Shown here: positions 17,254 through 26,020 of the stretch, piece after piece
Position numbering within the stretch: position 1 is the first letter of the stretch
How the letters are laid out: each line of letters begins with the position of its first letter
From: Nocardia huaxiensis
GTDB taxonomy: Bacteria; Actinomycetota; Actinomycetes; Mycobacteriales; Mycobacteriaceae
NCBI RefSeq assembly: GCF_013744875.1
Contig: NZ_CP059399.1
Coordinates: 806,001-870,000, forward strand
Length of the DNA stretch: 64,000 bases
Direction of reading: 5' to 3'
Notes under the pieces: generated by a model
What the model was told of the DNA's origin: nothing
What the model saw: the letters and a program-made list of their open reading frames with translations, nothing else
Databases searched by the model: none
Made by a program: the position numbers and the translations under genes

Positions 17254-17373
17254 ATGGAACTCGCAGTCTCGATCATCAAACTCATCACCACCTCCATCGG
17301 CGTCGCAGGCTCCACCCTCGACCTCCTGAGCAGCGGCTCCGGCGCCCTCAGCTCCGGCTCCGGCCTCCTCTGA
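17254..17373 (+). CDS. possible 39-residue peptide
   Basis: The frame encodes a hydrophobic N-terminal half (ELAVSIIKLITTSIGVAG) and a Ser/Gly tail with two copies of SSGSG. No convincing ribosome site is present apart from weak AGAAAG. The stop is 5 nt before a 64-bp terminator-like repeat, which fits a short transcribed unit. Small Ser/Gly proteins of this kind occur in Nocardia. The call is weak. Confidence 0.35.
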   Translation: MELAVSIIKLITTSIGVAGSTLDLLSSGSGALSSGSGLL

Positions 17374-17378
17374 CCCAG

Positions 17379-17442
17379 GTGAGGGAGCTCTGATGGCGGG
17401 AATTTGCCCGGTTCTCCGTCATCGGAGCTCCTTGATCTTGTG
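17379..17442 (-). repeat. 64-bp terminator-like repeat, copy 1
   Basis: Read on the minus strand it begins one base after the chsH3 stop: CACAAGATCAAGGAGCTC, then an imperfect stem closed by GAGCTC on both sides. Copy 2 at 26956-27019 is in the opposite orientation and matches at 56 of 64 positions by hand alignment. It probably terminates both chsH3 and the plus-strand unit. Confidence 0.8.
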
Positions 17443-17443
17443 A

Positions 17444-18307
17444 CTACTCGTAGGTGAGGACTACGTCGGCGAGGACGGGGGATTCTTCGCGCTCTACGAC
17501 TGTCACCGCGATGGTGAGTTCACCCTCGGCGGTTTTCCAGATGCGGGAGTGGAGGGTTTCGCCGGGGTAGAGGACGCCGGCGAAGCGGGTGCGGAAGGAC
17601 TTCACGCGCGTCGCGTCCGAATCCAGGACGGTGTCCGTGGCGGCCTTGCAGACCAGGCCGTAGGTGCCGAGGCCGTGCATGATCGGGTTGGGGAAGCCTG
17701 CGGCGCGGGCGAATTCGGGGTCGGAGTGCAGGGGGTTGCGGTCGCCGCACATGCGGTAGAGGAGGGCCTGCTGGGGCAGGGTGGGGGTGAAGATGTCGAA
17801 ATCCGGTGTGCGGTCTGGGAGTTCGGATTTCGAGCTGGGGCCGCGGTCGCCGCCGAAGCCGCCCTCACCCTTGGCGAAGATGGAAGAGCGTGCGGTCCAG
17901 AGAAGTTCGCCGTCGGAGGAGGTGGCGGTGTGCTCCTGCCAGATCACAGCGGCGGAGCCCTTGTCCCAGAGTTCGCTGATGCGGCGTTCGAAGGTGGCCT
18001 TGCCCGAGGCCGGGATCGGCTGGTGCACAACGACTTCCTGGCTGCCGTGCACGACCTTCGCGAGGTCGATGTCGATGCCGGGGAACTGCACCTTCGGCGG
18101 TTCGGTCTCGTGGAAGAACGGGGCCACGGTGGCGAAGGTGGGCAGCACCTGGGGTGCGCGATCGTCGAGGTAGCGCAGTTCGGCGGGGTCGGTCCAGCGG
18201 GCGCCCGCGCCCAGGGCGAGGTTGTAGTGCTGGACATCGGTGGGGGTCCAGGCGAAGTCGATGGACTCGAGCTGCGCGCCGAGCGCGATATTCGGATCGA
18301 TGGGCAT
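17444..18307 (-). CDS. chsH3: MaoC-family steroid enoyl-CoA hydratase ChsH3-like
   Basis: A 287-residue protein with a double hot-dog fold. The MaoC hydratase motif lies in the C-terminal half, in YRMCGDRNPLHSDPEFA near residues 183-199, with the Asp and His catalytic pair, followed by FPNPIMHGLGTYG. It matches the size and gene context of M. tuberculosis Rv3538 (ChsH3), which hydrates a cholesterol side-chain enoyl-CoA and lies next to kstD. AGGAGA is 5-6 nt before the ATG. Two hairpins separate it from kstD upstream, so it may need its own promoter, and no KstR box is seen in that gap. Confidence 0.82.
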   Translation of the reverse strand: MPIDPNIALGAQLESIDFAWTPTDVQHYNLALGAGARWTDPAELRYLDDRAPQVLPTFATVAPFFHETEPPKVQFPGIDIDLAKVVHGSQEVVVHQPIPASGKATFERRISELWDKGSAAVIWQEHTATSSDGELLWTARSSIFAKGEGGFGGDRGPSSKSELPDRTPDFDIFTPTLPQQALLYRMCGDRNPLHSDPEFARAAGFPNPIMHGLGTYGLVCKAATDTVLDSDATRVKSFRTRFAGVLYPGETLHSRIWKTAEGELTIAVTVVEREESPVLADVVLTYE

Positions 18308-18448
18308 GCGGTTCTCCTGAGGTCGGTGGGCGCGAGGCGACCCCACACTCGGGGCTGATAGTGCGGCGCGACCCGGAGTCGGCGCAAGCTGTCCGCCCGC
18401 TCGTTGGGACGACACCCGAACGGGTGCCGGATTTCAGTTGTGGAGGGT

Positions 18449-18490
18449 CCCGCACCGGCGCCGGGGTAATGGGTACAGCGCCGGTGCGGG
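18449..18490 (-). terminator. second of two tandem hairpins between kstD and chsH3
   Basis: CCCGCACCGGCGC at 18449-18461 pairs perfectly with 18478-18490 (13 bp, 16-nt loop). It lies after the first hairpin in the direction of kstD transcription and 141 bp before chsH3. Confidence 0.6.
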
Positions 18491-18494
18491 GGTT

Positions 18495-18533
18495 GGGCCG
18501 GGCGAGGCAACGTGACCTGACCTCGCCCGGCCC
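18495..18533 (-). terminator. first tandem hairpin downstream of kstD
   Basis: GGGCCGGGCGAGG at 18495-18507 pairs perfectly with 18521-18533 (13 bp, 13-nt loop). On the minus strand it starts about 25 nt after the kstD stop, so it is a good intrinsic terminator candidate. Confidence 0.65.
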
Positions 18534-18557
18534 GATCCTGAACCGGGTTGGGACGGT

Positions 18558-20261
18558 TCAGGATGCCTTGGCCGCCTGCGCCTTTCCTGCCTTGGCCTGC
18601 TCGGCGATATCGAGAACGGCCAGGTAGGCGAAGGTGATGGCGGGGCCGATGGTGGCGCCCGGGCCGGCGTAGGTGTGGCCCATGGCGGGGGTGGCGGTAT
18701 TGCCGGAGGCGTAGAGGCCCTCGATGACGGTGCCGTCCTCGCGCTGCACACGGCCGGCGGTGTCGGCGACGAGACCACCCTTGGTGCCGAGGTCGCCGGG
18801 GACCATCTTGGCCGCGTAGAACGGGCCCTGCACGAGCGCCGCGAGGCACGGATTGGGCTTCACGGTCGGGTCACCGTAGTAGCGGTCGTAGTGGCTGTTG
18901 CCGCGACCGAAGTCCTCGTCCTTGCCGGTCTCGGCGAACTTGTTGAAGCGCTGCACGGTGGCCGTCAGGTTCTCGACGGGCACGCCGATCTTGGCGGCCA
19001 GTTCCTCGAGCGTATCGGCCTTGACGATGTAGTCGTTTTCCATCCACCGGGACGGAATCCGCTGACCAGGCTGCAATCCGGCGAAGATGTAGCGGTTCCG
19101 GTAGCGCTGGTCGAACACCAGCCAGGCGGGGATGTTCTCGCCCGGGCCTTCACCCTGACCGTATTCGCCGCCGTACATGGTGTGCACTGCCTCGACGTAA
19201 GGAGCGGACTCATTTCCGAATCGCTTGCCGTCGGCGTTCACCATGATGGTGCCGGGCAGGTTGCGCTCGGCGAGCGCGAACCACGGCTTGCCGCCCTTGA
19301 AGATGGTCGGCCCCCACCAGGCGTCCTCCATGAAGTCGACCGCGCCGCCGGCCTCCATGCCCGCGATGATGCCGTCACCGGTGTTCCCGGCCGCACCCGT
19401 CGTCCACTCGGTGGTGATGGGCTGGCGCTGGTACTTGGTGCGCATCTCCGCATTGTGTTCGAAGCCGCCCGCACCCAGCACCACGCCGTAGCGGGCGTTG
19501 AACACGACGGTCTCCCCGTTGTGCACGGCTTCGACACCGGTGACCCGGCCGTTCTCGTCCTGGATCAGCTTGGTCATCGGAGTTTCCAGCAGCACCGGCA
19601 CATTCGCGTCCATGAGCCCCTTGCGCATGGCGGCGATGATGGCCTGGCCCATGCCGAGGATGTGCTTGCCGGTCCACTTGGCCAGGTAGGTGCGGGCGCC
19701 GACGCGCATGGCCCGCATGATGCCCTTGGGGTGGCGCTTGATCAGGTTGAGTCGCACGAAGTCGGCCTGCATGACGACCACGTTCAGCGGCGCCTTGGCG
19801 TACGGCGGTTCCAGTTTCGCGAGTTCGGCGCCGAGCACCTTGGCATTGAACGGCTTCGGCTCGCACGAGCGTCCGTCGCCGAGTCCGCCGGGAGCCTCCG
19901 GGTAGTAGTCGGAGTAGCCGGGCACCCACTTCATCTGCAGCGGGGAGTGATCGAGCACGAAGTCGAAGGCTTCCGCGCCGCGGTCGATGTAGGTGTCGAT
20001 CCGCTCCTTGGGCACCACGTCTCCGATGATGCTGTGCAGGTAGCGGCGGGCGTCTTCGCGATCGTCGGGACGACCCGCGGCCTTGAGCGCCTTGTTGCCC
20101 GGAATCCACACGCCGCCACCCGAGCGTGCGGTGGATCCGCCGTAGTGAGCGGCTTTTTCGATGAGCACCACGCGCAGACCGTTGTGAGCAGCGGTGAGGG
20201 CGGCGGTCATACCGGCGGCACCGCTGCCGACCACCACCACGTCGTAATCCCGATCAGTCAT
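18558..20261 (-). CDS. kstD: 3-ketosteroid delta1-dehydrogenase
   Basis: A 567-residue flavoprotein. The N-terminal FAD motif is VVVVGSGAAGMTAALTAA (residues about 8-25), followed by GGSTARSGGGVWIPGN. The C-terminal segment MGHTYAGPGATIGPAITFAY contains a Tyr and a Gly four residues later, matching the Tyr487/Gly491 pair of R. erythropolis KstD1. The enzyme removes the C1 and C2 hydrogens of 3-ketosteroids and, with KshAB, opens ring B. A KstR box ends 2 bp before the ATG. An in-frame GTG three codons upstream lies inside the operator and is less likely. Confidence 0.93.
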   Translation of the reverse strand: MTDRDYDVVVVGSGAAGMTAALTAAHNGLRVVLIEKAAHYGGSTARSGGGVWIPGNKALKAAGRPDDREDARRYLHSIIGDVVPKERIDTYIDRGAEAFDFVLDHSPLQMKWVPGYSDYYPEAPGGLGDGRSCEPKPFNAKVLGAELAKLEPPYAKAPLNVVVMQADFVRLNLIKRHPKGIMRAMRVGARTYLAKWTGKHILGMGQAIIAAMRKGLMDANVPVLLETPMTKLIQDENGRVTGVEAVHNGETVVFNARYGVVLGAGGFEHNAEMRTKYQRQPITTEWTTGAAGNTGDGIIAGMEAGGAVDFMEDAWWGPTIFKGGKPWFALAERNLPGTIMVNADGKRFGNESAPYVEAVHTMYGGEYGQGEGPGENIPAWLVFDQRYRNRYIFAGLQPGQRIPSRWMENDYIVKADTLEELAAKIGVPVENLTATVQRFNKFAETGKDEDFGRGNSHYDRYYGDPTVKPNPCLAALVQGPFYAAKMVPGDLGTKGGLVADTAGRVQREDGTVIEGLYASGNTATPAMGHTYAGPGATIGPAITFAYLAVLDIAEQAKAGKAQAAKAS

Positions 20262-20262
20262 G

Positions 20263-20276
20263 TAGAACACGTTATA
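20263..20276. promoter_or_regulatory. KstR box at the kstD start
   Basis: TAGAACACGTTATA fits the KstR consensus TNNAACNNGTTNNA exactly. On the kstD strand it reads TATAACGTGTTCTA, and its first six bases (TATAAC) would serve as the -10 of a nearly leaderless kstD message. Bound repressor would cover the promoter itself. It also lies 137 bp before hsaE and may control that side. Confidence 0.85.
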
Positions 20277-20340
20277 GAATCAATCCTGGTTTGGTCTATG
20301 TTGGTCTGGCAGATGGGACCGCTGACGCGATCTTCTTCAC

Positions 20341-20354
20341 AAAAACTCGTTTCA
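20341..20354. promoter_or_regulatory. degenerate KstR-like site upstream of hsaE
   Basis: AAAAACTCGTTTCA keeps AAC-NN-GTT-NN-A but has A instead of the first T. It lies about 59 bp before hsaE. It is weaker than the other boxes and may be chance. Confidence 0.35.
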
Positions 20355-20412
20355 GTTTCTAGGCTTGTTACTGCTACGGCCCCCGGCCCTGCCCACTATG
20401 GAAGGAAACAGC

Positions 20413-21198
20413 GTGCTGACCGACGCGCTTCGCACTGAACTGGCGGAAGAACTCGCCGTCGCTGAGCGGGACCGGGTGGCACTCGACCCGCTGGTCGCGC
20501 GGCATCCCGGCATCGACGTGGTCGACGCCTACGAGATCCAGCTCATCAATATCCGCGGCCGCGTCGCGAACGGCGCGCGCGTCATCGGCCACAAGGTGGG
20601 GCTCTCCTCCGAGGCCATGCAGAAGATGATGGGTGTGGACGAGCCCGACTACGGGCATCTGCTCGCGGAAATGGAAGTCTTCGAAGACGTTCCGGTCGAC
20701 ACGTCCAAGTACCTGTTCCCGCGCGTCGAGGTCGAGGTCGGCTTCATTCTGGGCGCGGACCTGCCGGGCGAGGACTGCACCGAGGAGGACGTGCTCGCCG
20801 CGACCGTCGCCTACGCGCCCGCCATCGAGCTCATCGACACCCGCATCAAGAACTGGCAGATCGGCCTGTGCGACACCATCGCCGACAATGCCTCCTCCGC
20901 CGGGTGGGTGCTGGGCCCCGAGCGCGTCGCGCCGAAAGACCTGGACATCAAGAAGATCGACGCCGTGCTGACCCGCAATGGCGAGGTCGTCGCCGAGGGC
21001 CGCTCCGATGCCGTGCTCGGTGATCCGACCATTGCCGTCGCGTGGCTGGCCCGCAAGGTCGCCTCCTTCGGGGTGCGCCTGAAGAAGGGCGACATCGTGC
21101 TGCCCGGCTCCTGCACCCGCGCCATCGACGCCCGCCCGGGCGACGACTTCACCGCCGAGTTCGCCGGACTCGGTTCTGTCCGCCTTCGGTTCGAATGA
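20413..21198 (+). CDS. hsaE: 2-hydroxyhexa-2,4-dienoate hydratase
   Basis: A 261-residue member of the MhpD/fumarylacetoacetase-like hydratase family. Metal-binding acids are in PRVEVEVGFILG near residues 97-108, with VIGHKVGLSSEAMQ upstream. HsaE hydrates 2-hydroxyhexa-2,4-dienoate, the ring A fragment released by HsaD, to 4-hydroxy-2-oxohexanoate. The GTG at 20413 is chosen because GGAAGGAAA lies 5 nt before it and the length equals that of the M. tuberculosis protein. hsaG and hsaF follow in the same operon. Confidence 0.9.
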   Translation: MLTDALRTELAEELAVAERDRVALDPLVARHPGIDVVDAYEIQLINIRGRVANGARVIGHKVGLSSEAMQKMMGVDEPDYGHLLAEMEVFEDVPVDTSKYLFPRVEVEVGFILGADLPGEDCTEEDVLAATVAYAPAIELIDTRIKNWQIGLCDTIADNASSAGWVLGPERVAPKDLDIKKIDAVLTRNGEVVAEGRSDAVLGDPTIAVAWLARKVASFGVRLKKGDIVLPGSCTRAIDARPGDDFTAEFAGLGSVRLRFE

Positions 21199-21239
21199 CT
21201 CAGCCGTTTCAGCTGAACCAGACTTCAAAGGAGTAAGAC

Positions 21240-22145
21240 GTGACTAGCAAAGTCACCGCCGCGATCGTCGGGTCCGGCAATATCAGCACCGATCTGCTGT
21301 ACAAGCTGCTGCGTTCGGAGAAGATCGAGCCGCGCTGGATGATCGGCATCGACCCGGATTCCGAAGGCTTGAAGCGAGCGCGCGGGCTCGGCCTGGAAAC
21401 CTCCGCCGAGGGCGCGGATTGGCTGCTCGCCCTGGACGAGAAGCCGGACATGCTGTTCGAGGCGACCTCGGCGTACGTGCACCGCGCCTACGCGCCGAAG
21501 TACGAGGCCGCGGGCATTCGCGCCGTCGACCTCACCCCGGCCGCGGTCGGCCCGGCGGTGATCCCGCCGGTGAACCTGGATTCGCTGCGCGACGCCATGA
21601 ACGTCAACATGATCACCTGCGGCGGTCAGGCGACGATTCCGATGGTGGCGGCCGTATCCCGGGTCGTGCCTGTCGAATACGCGGAGATCGTGGCCTCGGT
21701 GTCGTCGGTCTCGGCCGGTCCGGGTACCCGCGCGAACATCGACGAGTTCACCAAGACCACCTCCAAGGGTGTCGAGACCATCGGTGGGGCCAAGCGTGGC
21801 AAGGCCATCATCATCCTGAACCCGGCCGAGCCGCCGATGATCATGCGCGACACCATCTTCTGCGCGATCCCGGAAGACGCCGATCGGGATGCCATCGCCG
21901 ACTCCATCTTCCGCATGGAGAAGTCGATCCAGGAGTACGTGCCGGGCTACCGCCTGCTCAATGATCCGCAGTTCGACGATCCGTCGGTGATCTCCGGTGG
22001 CATGGCCAAGGTTTCGATCTTCGTCGAGGTCGAGGGCGCGGGCGACTTCCTGCCGCCGTACGCGGGCAACCTCGACATCATGACCGCCGCCGCCACCCGC
22101 GTCGGCGAAGTGCTGGCGGATCAGATCATTTCGGCTCGGGTGTAA
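21240..22145 (+). CDS. hsaG: acylating acetaldehyde/propionaldehyde dehydrogenase
   Basis: A 301-residue enzyme with the N-terminal NAD motif [17 protein letters not shown] and the catalytic cysteine in [16 protein letters not shown] near residue 124. HsaG converts propionaldehyde to propionyl-CoA and works with the aldolase HsaF, which channels the aldehyde. The GTG follows AAGGAG. Only 12 bases separate it from hsaF. Confidence 0.93.
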   Translation: MTSKVTAAIVGSGNISTDLLYKLLRSEKIEPRWMIGIDPDSEGLKRARGLGLETSAEGADWLLALDEKPDMLFEATSAYVHRAYAPKYEAAGIRAVDLTPAAVGPAVIPPVNLDSLRDAMNVNMITCGGQATIPMVAAVSRVVPVEYAEIVASVSSVSAGPGTRANIDEFTKTTSKGVETIGGAKRGKAIIILNPAEPPMIMRDTIFCAIPEDADRDAIADSIFRMEKSIQEYVPGYRLLNDPQFDDPSVISGGMAKVSIFVEVEGAGDFLPPYAGNLDIMTAAATRVGEVLADQIISARV

Positions 22146-22157
22146 GGAGTTTCAGCA

Positions 22158-23207
22158 ATGAGCAATATCTTGAAGCCCTTCTCGGGCGAACTCGATGTGC
22201 GCGTCACCGACACCTCGCTGCGGGACGGCTCGCATCACAAGCGGCACCAGTTCACCGTGGATGAGGTGCGCAATATCGTTGCCGCACTCGATGGTTCGGG
22301 CGTCCCGGTCATCGAGGTCACGCACGGTGACGGCCTCGGCGGTTCCTCGTTCAACTACGGTTTCTCCAAAACCCCTGAGCAGGAACTGATCAAGGCCGCC
22401 GCGGAGACCGCCAAGCAGGCCAAGATCGCCTTCCTCATGCTGCCGGGTGTCGGCGTCAAGGAAGACATCAAGATCTCGCAGGACAATGGCGCGAGCATCT
22501 GCCGCATCGCCACGCACTGCACCGAGGCGGACGTCTCCATCCAGCACTTCGGCCTGGCCCGGGATCTGGGCCTGGAGACGGTCGGCTTCCTCATGATGGC
22601 GCACTCCACCACCCCGGAGAACCTGGCCAAGCAGGCGCGCATCATGGCCGACGCGGGCTGCCAGTGCGTGTACGTCGTGGACTCGGCGGGCGCGCTGGTG
22701 CTGGAGCAGGTGTCGGACCGCGTCTCGGCGCTGGTCGCCGAGCTCGGCGACGACGCGCAGGTCGGCTTCCACGGCCACGAGAACCTCGGCCTGGCCGTCG
22801 CCAACTCGGTGTACGCGGTGCGCGCCGGCGCCACCCAGATCGACGGCAGCGCACGGCGTTTCGGCGCGGGCGCGGGCAACCTGCCGGTCGAGGCGTTCAT
22901 CGGCGTGTGCGACAAGCTCGGCATCAAGACCGGCGTGGACTTCTTCGCCGTCACCGACGCCGCGGAAGACGTGGTCCGCCCGGCCATGCCCAGCGAGTGC
23001 CTCCTGGACCGCCAGGCCCTCATGATGGGTTACGCGGGCGTCTACTCCTCGTTCCTCCGGCACGCGGAGCGCCAGGCCGAACGCTACGGCGTCTCCGCCG
23101 CGGAGATGCTGGTCCGCGCGGGCAAACGCAAACTGGTCGGCGGCCAGGAAGACCAGCTCATCGACATCGCGCTCGAACTGCAGCGCGAGGCTGCCACCAC
23201 CGCCTGA
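22158..23207 (+). CDS. hsaF: 4-hydroxy-2-oxoacid aldolase
   Basis: A 349-residue DRE-TIM metallolyase. The signature [16 protein letters not shown] lies at about residues 15-30 and the metal-binding [13 protein letters not shown] at about 201-213. It cleaves 4-hydroxy-2-oxohexanoate to pyruvate and propionaldehyde. It forms the HsaF-HsaG complex and ends the hsaEGF operon before a strong terminator. Confidence 0.93.
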   Translation: MSNILKPFSGELDVRVTDTSLRDGSHHKRHQFTVDEVRNIVAALDGSGVPVIEVTHGDGLGGSSFNYGFSKTPEQELIKAAAETAKQAKIAFLMLPGVGVKEDIKISQDNGASICRIATHCTEADVSIQHFGLARDLGLETVGFLMMAHSTTPENLAKQARIMADAGCQCVYVVDSAGALVLEQVSDRVSALVAELGDDAQVGFHGHENLGLAVANSVYAVRAGATQIDGSARRFGAGAGNLPVEAFIGVCDKLGIKTGVDFFAVTDAAEDVVRPAMPSECLLDRQALMMGYAGVYSSFLRHAERQAERYGVSAAEMLVRAGKRKLVGGQEDQLIDIALELQREAATTA

Positions 23208-23275
23208 AATGTCTGATTGTTACCCTGAGTTTGCCGCCTGAGCTCGGAGGGACAACCAGCTTCGGGGGCAAACGG

Positions 23276-23309
23276 CCGGGCCGTGACCGCATCAGCGGTC
23301 ACGGCCCGG
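23276..23309. terminator. strong terminator between hsaF and the convergent CAP gene
   Basis: A perfect 15-bp stem beginning CCGGGCCGTGACCGC with an ATCA loop is followed by TTCTGTTT on the plus strand. It stands between convergent genes. Confidence 0.88.
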
Positions 23310-23337
23310 TTCTGTTTCACCCGAATGGCGTTGCGGC

Positions 23338-24336
23338 TCAGCCGTTCCAGATGGCGGCCACGAAGGTCTGGCCGTTCACCGTGTAGTAGTTCTCCTGCAC
23401 GAGGGTGTAGCCCTGGTGGCGGAAGAGCGCGTCGCGGCTGTTGAACTCGTCGATCGACATGTCGTGGCCGGCCTGCCAGCGGCGGCCGTCGTTCTGCTCC
23501 CAGATGCCGACGAAGTGCGAGGCGCCGTTGACCTCGTAGCCGCGCACCAGGACGAGGCGGTAGCCCTGGTTGTTCAGGCTGTCGAACTCGGCCTGATAGG
23601 TGGCCGAATCCACGCCGTGCCGGGCCGCCCACGGGGTACCGGTGGTGTCGAAGCTCCAGGTGCTCGAGTAGCGCGGGTCGCTGCCGCTGGTCGCGGTGAT
23701 ATCGGTGAGCCGGTAGCCCTTGGCGGTCAACTCGTCGAAGGCGGCCTGGTGCTCGGCTCCGGTCAGGTTCGAGCGGGTGACCTGCAGGGGCAGCTCGATG
23801 CCGCCGACACCACCCTCCGAGGTGTCGGAGGCGAAGGTGACCGTCCAGAACTGGCTGCCGTCCTTGTAGATCACCGAGACGCCGACCTGGGTGAGTCCGC
23901 CGTCCAGGATGATCGCCCTGTGGGTCGGCGAGTTGGCCCAGAAGTTCATGGCGTCGGACGGGGTCACGTTCGTGCCGTAGAAGTTGATCTCGGCAATGGA
24001 AGTGGCTGCGGGAACACCACATTCGGCGAACCGCGTCGAGATGTCGCGACCCAGCGTGTCGACGTGGTTCGCCGGAGCGCTGCCACGACCGGCGCTGTCG
24101 TTGCTGGCCCATTCGGACGCGCGGGACATGGTCTCGGTGTGGGTCACCGCGGGCAGGCCGGCTTCGGCGCGCATCACATTGATGGTGTCGAACACCTCGG
24201 GCTCTTCCTGATTCAAGGCCAGAGCGGCGGTGTCCACATCGCAATTGGTGAGCGCCTGGGCGGGTGCGGCCGGGAGGGCGAACAAGCCCGCACCGGCGGC
24301 AACAGCCAGGGCCGCAGCGGTTGTCGAGAGTTTCAT
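23338..24336 (-). CDS. secreted CAP-domain protein with BTRD1-like repeats
   Basis: The 332-residue protein has a signal peptide (residues 1-28, cleavage after APAQA). A CAP/SCP domain spans about 40-170, with the HTETMSRASEWA and NSPTHRAIIL motifs. The C-terminal part has three repeats of about 50 residues with the pattern AxFDxLxxxGYRLxxxxGYxxNG, resembling bacterial tandem repeat domain 1. CAP proteins are extracellular and often bind lipids or sterols. A link to sterol uptake is tempting because of the location but is inference. AAGGAAT precedes the ATG. Confidence 0.82.
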   Translation of the reverse strand: MKLSTTAAALAVAAGAGLFALPAAPAQALTNCDVDTAALALNQEEPEVFDTINVMRAEAGLPAVTHTETMSRASEWASNDSAGRGSAPANHVDTLGRDISTRFAECGVPAATSIAEINFYGTNVTPSDAMNFWANSPTHRAIILDGGLTQVGVSVIYKDGSQFWTVTFASDTSEGGVGGIELPLQVTRSNLTGAEHQAAFDELTAKGYRLTDITATSGSDPRYSSTWSFDTTGTPWAARHGVDSATYQAEFDSLNNQGYRLVLVRGYEVNGASHFVGIWEQNDGRRWQAGHDMSIDEFNSRDALFRHQGYTLVQENYYTVNGQTFVAAIWNG

Positions 24337-24399
24337 CGGGATTCCTTGTGCTGGTTGGGAAGGTTTGCACAAAGGTTCCCGCCGGGCGCGAATCAGTTT

Positions 24400-24624
24400 C
24401 TAATGACGGACCAATGAACGCCGGTAGGCGCCGACCACGCCGTACTCGATGACGGCCAGCAGGTCGTCCGCGGTGAGTTCGGGGTGGTCATCGAGGATCT
24501 CGGTGACCGGCAGCCCGGCCGCGAGCAGATCCAGCAGCAACTCCACCGGATACCGTGAACCCCGGATCACCGGGCTGCCGCCGCAGACCTCCGGGTCGAA
24601 GACGATGCGCTCCAATTTCGACAT
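24400..24624 (-). CDS. DUF433-domain small protein (antitoxin-like)
   Basis: A 74-residue protein matching the DUF433 pattern, CGGSPVIRGSRYPVELLLDL followed by ILDDHPELTADDLLAVIEY. DUF433 proteins are often antitoxins of PIN-like toxins, but no toxin gene is adjacent here, so this looks like an orphan. Its promoter region is shared with the divergent glutaredoxin gene. Confidence 0.8.
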   Translation of the reverse strand: MSKLERIVFDPEVCGGSPVIRGSRYPVELLLDLLAAGLPVTEILDDHPELTADDLLAVIEYGVVGAYRRSLVRH

Positions 24625-24709
24625 GCCTCGACCATACGGTCCGACTATTACCGCACTCTGTGGGCCCGATGAGGACCTGACGGCGGATCGGGCTCTAATG
24701 TCGGACGGC

Positions 24710-24946
24710 ATGGACGACATCGTGCTGTACGGGGCCGACTGGTGTGGCGACTGCCGCCGCGCGAAGGTCTGGCTACGCGAGAACAACGTGGCCTTCACCG
24801 AGATCGACGTGGAGCACGACGAGGTGGCCCGCGAGCGGGCGATCGAGATCTCGGGGCGCAAGAACATTCCGGTCATCGTGTTGCCGGACGGCACGGTGCT
24901 GGTGGAGCCGACCAATGCGCAGCTGGCGGCGGCGCTGGGGCGCTGA
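24710..24946 (+). CDS. glutaredoxin-like (mycoredoxin-type) protein
   Basis: A 78-residue thioredoxin-fold protein with a CGDC active site in YGADWCGDCRRAK and the cis-Pro in KNIPVIVLPDG. Mycoredoxin-like proteins reduce mycothiol mixed disulfides in actinobacteria. An in-frame ATG 12 bases upstream is an alternative start. Neither has a clear ribosome site, and TCTAAT at 24694 may be a -10 for a nearly leaderless message. Confidence 0.8.
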   Translation: MDDIVLYGADWCGDCRRAKVWLRENNVAFTEIDVEHDEVARERAIEISGRKNIPVIVLPDGTVLVEPTNAQLAAALGR

Positions 24947-25072
24947 TTTCGACTAGTCTCCGAGTGAAGACGTACGGACAAGAACTGGAGACTCGAAGGC
25001 ATTCAAAGTCTTCTCCCGCCTTCCTAACGTTGACGACATCAAGTTCGACGGAACGAAGTCAGGAGCGAGACA

Positions 25073-26005
25073 ATGCGTGCGGTGATCCAGCAGACGGTCG
25101 GTGGCCCCGAAGTACTCGAGGTCGCGGAGCTCGAGAAGCCGGAACTGCTGTCGGGTGAGGTGCTGGTGCGGGTACACGCCAGCGGCGTGAACCCGGTGGA
25201 CGTGGCGGTGCGGGCGGGCTACTTCCCGCTGCTGGGCGCGCCGCCGTTCGGAGTCGGCTGGGATATCTCCGGCGTGGTCGAGGCCGTCGGCCCGGGTGCG
25301 CGCTACGAGATCGGTGAGGAGGTGTTCGGGATGCCGTTCTTCCCGCGCGCCGCCACCGGCTACGCCGAGTACGTAGCCACCCCGTCCCGGCAGGTGGCGC
25401 GGAAACCCAAGTCGCTCAGCCACATCGAGGCCGCCGCGCTGCCGCTGGCCGCGCTCACCGCCTGGCAGGGTCTGGTCGACAAGGCTCAGGTCGGCCCCGG
25501 CGACCGGGTGCTCATCCACCGCGCGGCAGGCGGCGTCGGCCACTTCGCGGTCCAGATCGCCAAGGCGCGTGGGGCTCACGTGATCGCCCTGGCCAGCGCG
25601 GAGAAGCACGATTTCGTGCGATCGCTCGGCGCAGACGAGGTGATCGACTATCGCACAACGGATTACACCGAGGTGCTGCGCGATCTCGATATCGTCCTGG
25701 ACTCCAATGCCGATGGTGAGCGCTCCGTGCAGGTCCTCAAGCCCGGCGGCACCCTGGTGAGCATCATGGAGCACATGAACCCCGAGCGCGCCGCCGCGGT
25801 GCGGGCCGCGGGCCGCCGGTTCGCCGGAGTCTCGGTGGAACCGGATTACGCGGCGCTGGAAGCGATTTCGGAACTGGTCGACGCGGGCAAGATCCGCCCG
25901 CACGTCTCCGCCACCTTCCCCCTGGAAGAGGCGGGCAAGGCGCACGAGATCGTCGGCGCCGGCCAGGCGGTCGGCAAGGTGGTCCTCGCCGTGCGCGAGG
26001 ACTGA
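25073..26005 (+). CDS. NADP-dependent medium-chain oxidoreductase (quinone reductase type)
   Basis: The protein has 310 residues. It has a GroES-like N-terminal domain and a cofactor-binding motif HRAAGGVGHFAVQIAKARGA near residues 146-165. There are no zinc ligands, so it is a zinc-free quinone oxidoreductase-like enzyme. AGGAGCG precedes the ATG. Only 15 bases separate it from the AraC gene, and the two are probably co-transcribed. The substrate is unknown. Confidence 0.85.
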   Translation: MRAVIQQTVGGPEVLEVAELEKPELLSGEVLVRVHASGVNPVDVAVRAGYFPLLGAPPFGVGWDISGVVEAVGPGARYEIGEEVFGMPFFPRAATGYAEYVATPSRQVARKPKSLSHIEAAALPLAALTAWQGLVDKAQVGPGDRVLIHRAAGGVGHFAVQIAKARGAHVIALASAEKHDFVRSLGADEVIDYRTTDYTEVLRDLDIVLDSNADGERSVQVLKPGGTLVSIMEHMNPERAAAVRAAGRRFAGVSVEPDYAALEAISELVDAGKIRPHVSATFPLEEAGKAHEIVGAGQAVGKVVLAVRED

Positions 26006-26020
26006 ACGAAGGGAACGGGA

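Noticed and set aside
20268..20270. The upstream GTG as the kstD start
   Set aside because: It would begin inside the KstR box and directly after the -10 hexamer, leaving no room for a transcription start. The ATG at 20261 fits better.
24400..24624. A toxin-antitoxin pair with the DUF433 gene
   Set aside because: No PIN or other toxin gene adjoins it. Its neighbours are a CAP protein and a divergent glutaredoxin.
24955..24993. AGTCTCC and GGAGACT arms upstream of the oxidoreductase gene as an operator
   Set aside because: The 25-base spacing between 7-bp arms makes chance likely, and no regulator of the right type can be tied to it.
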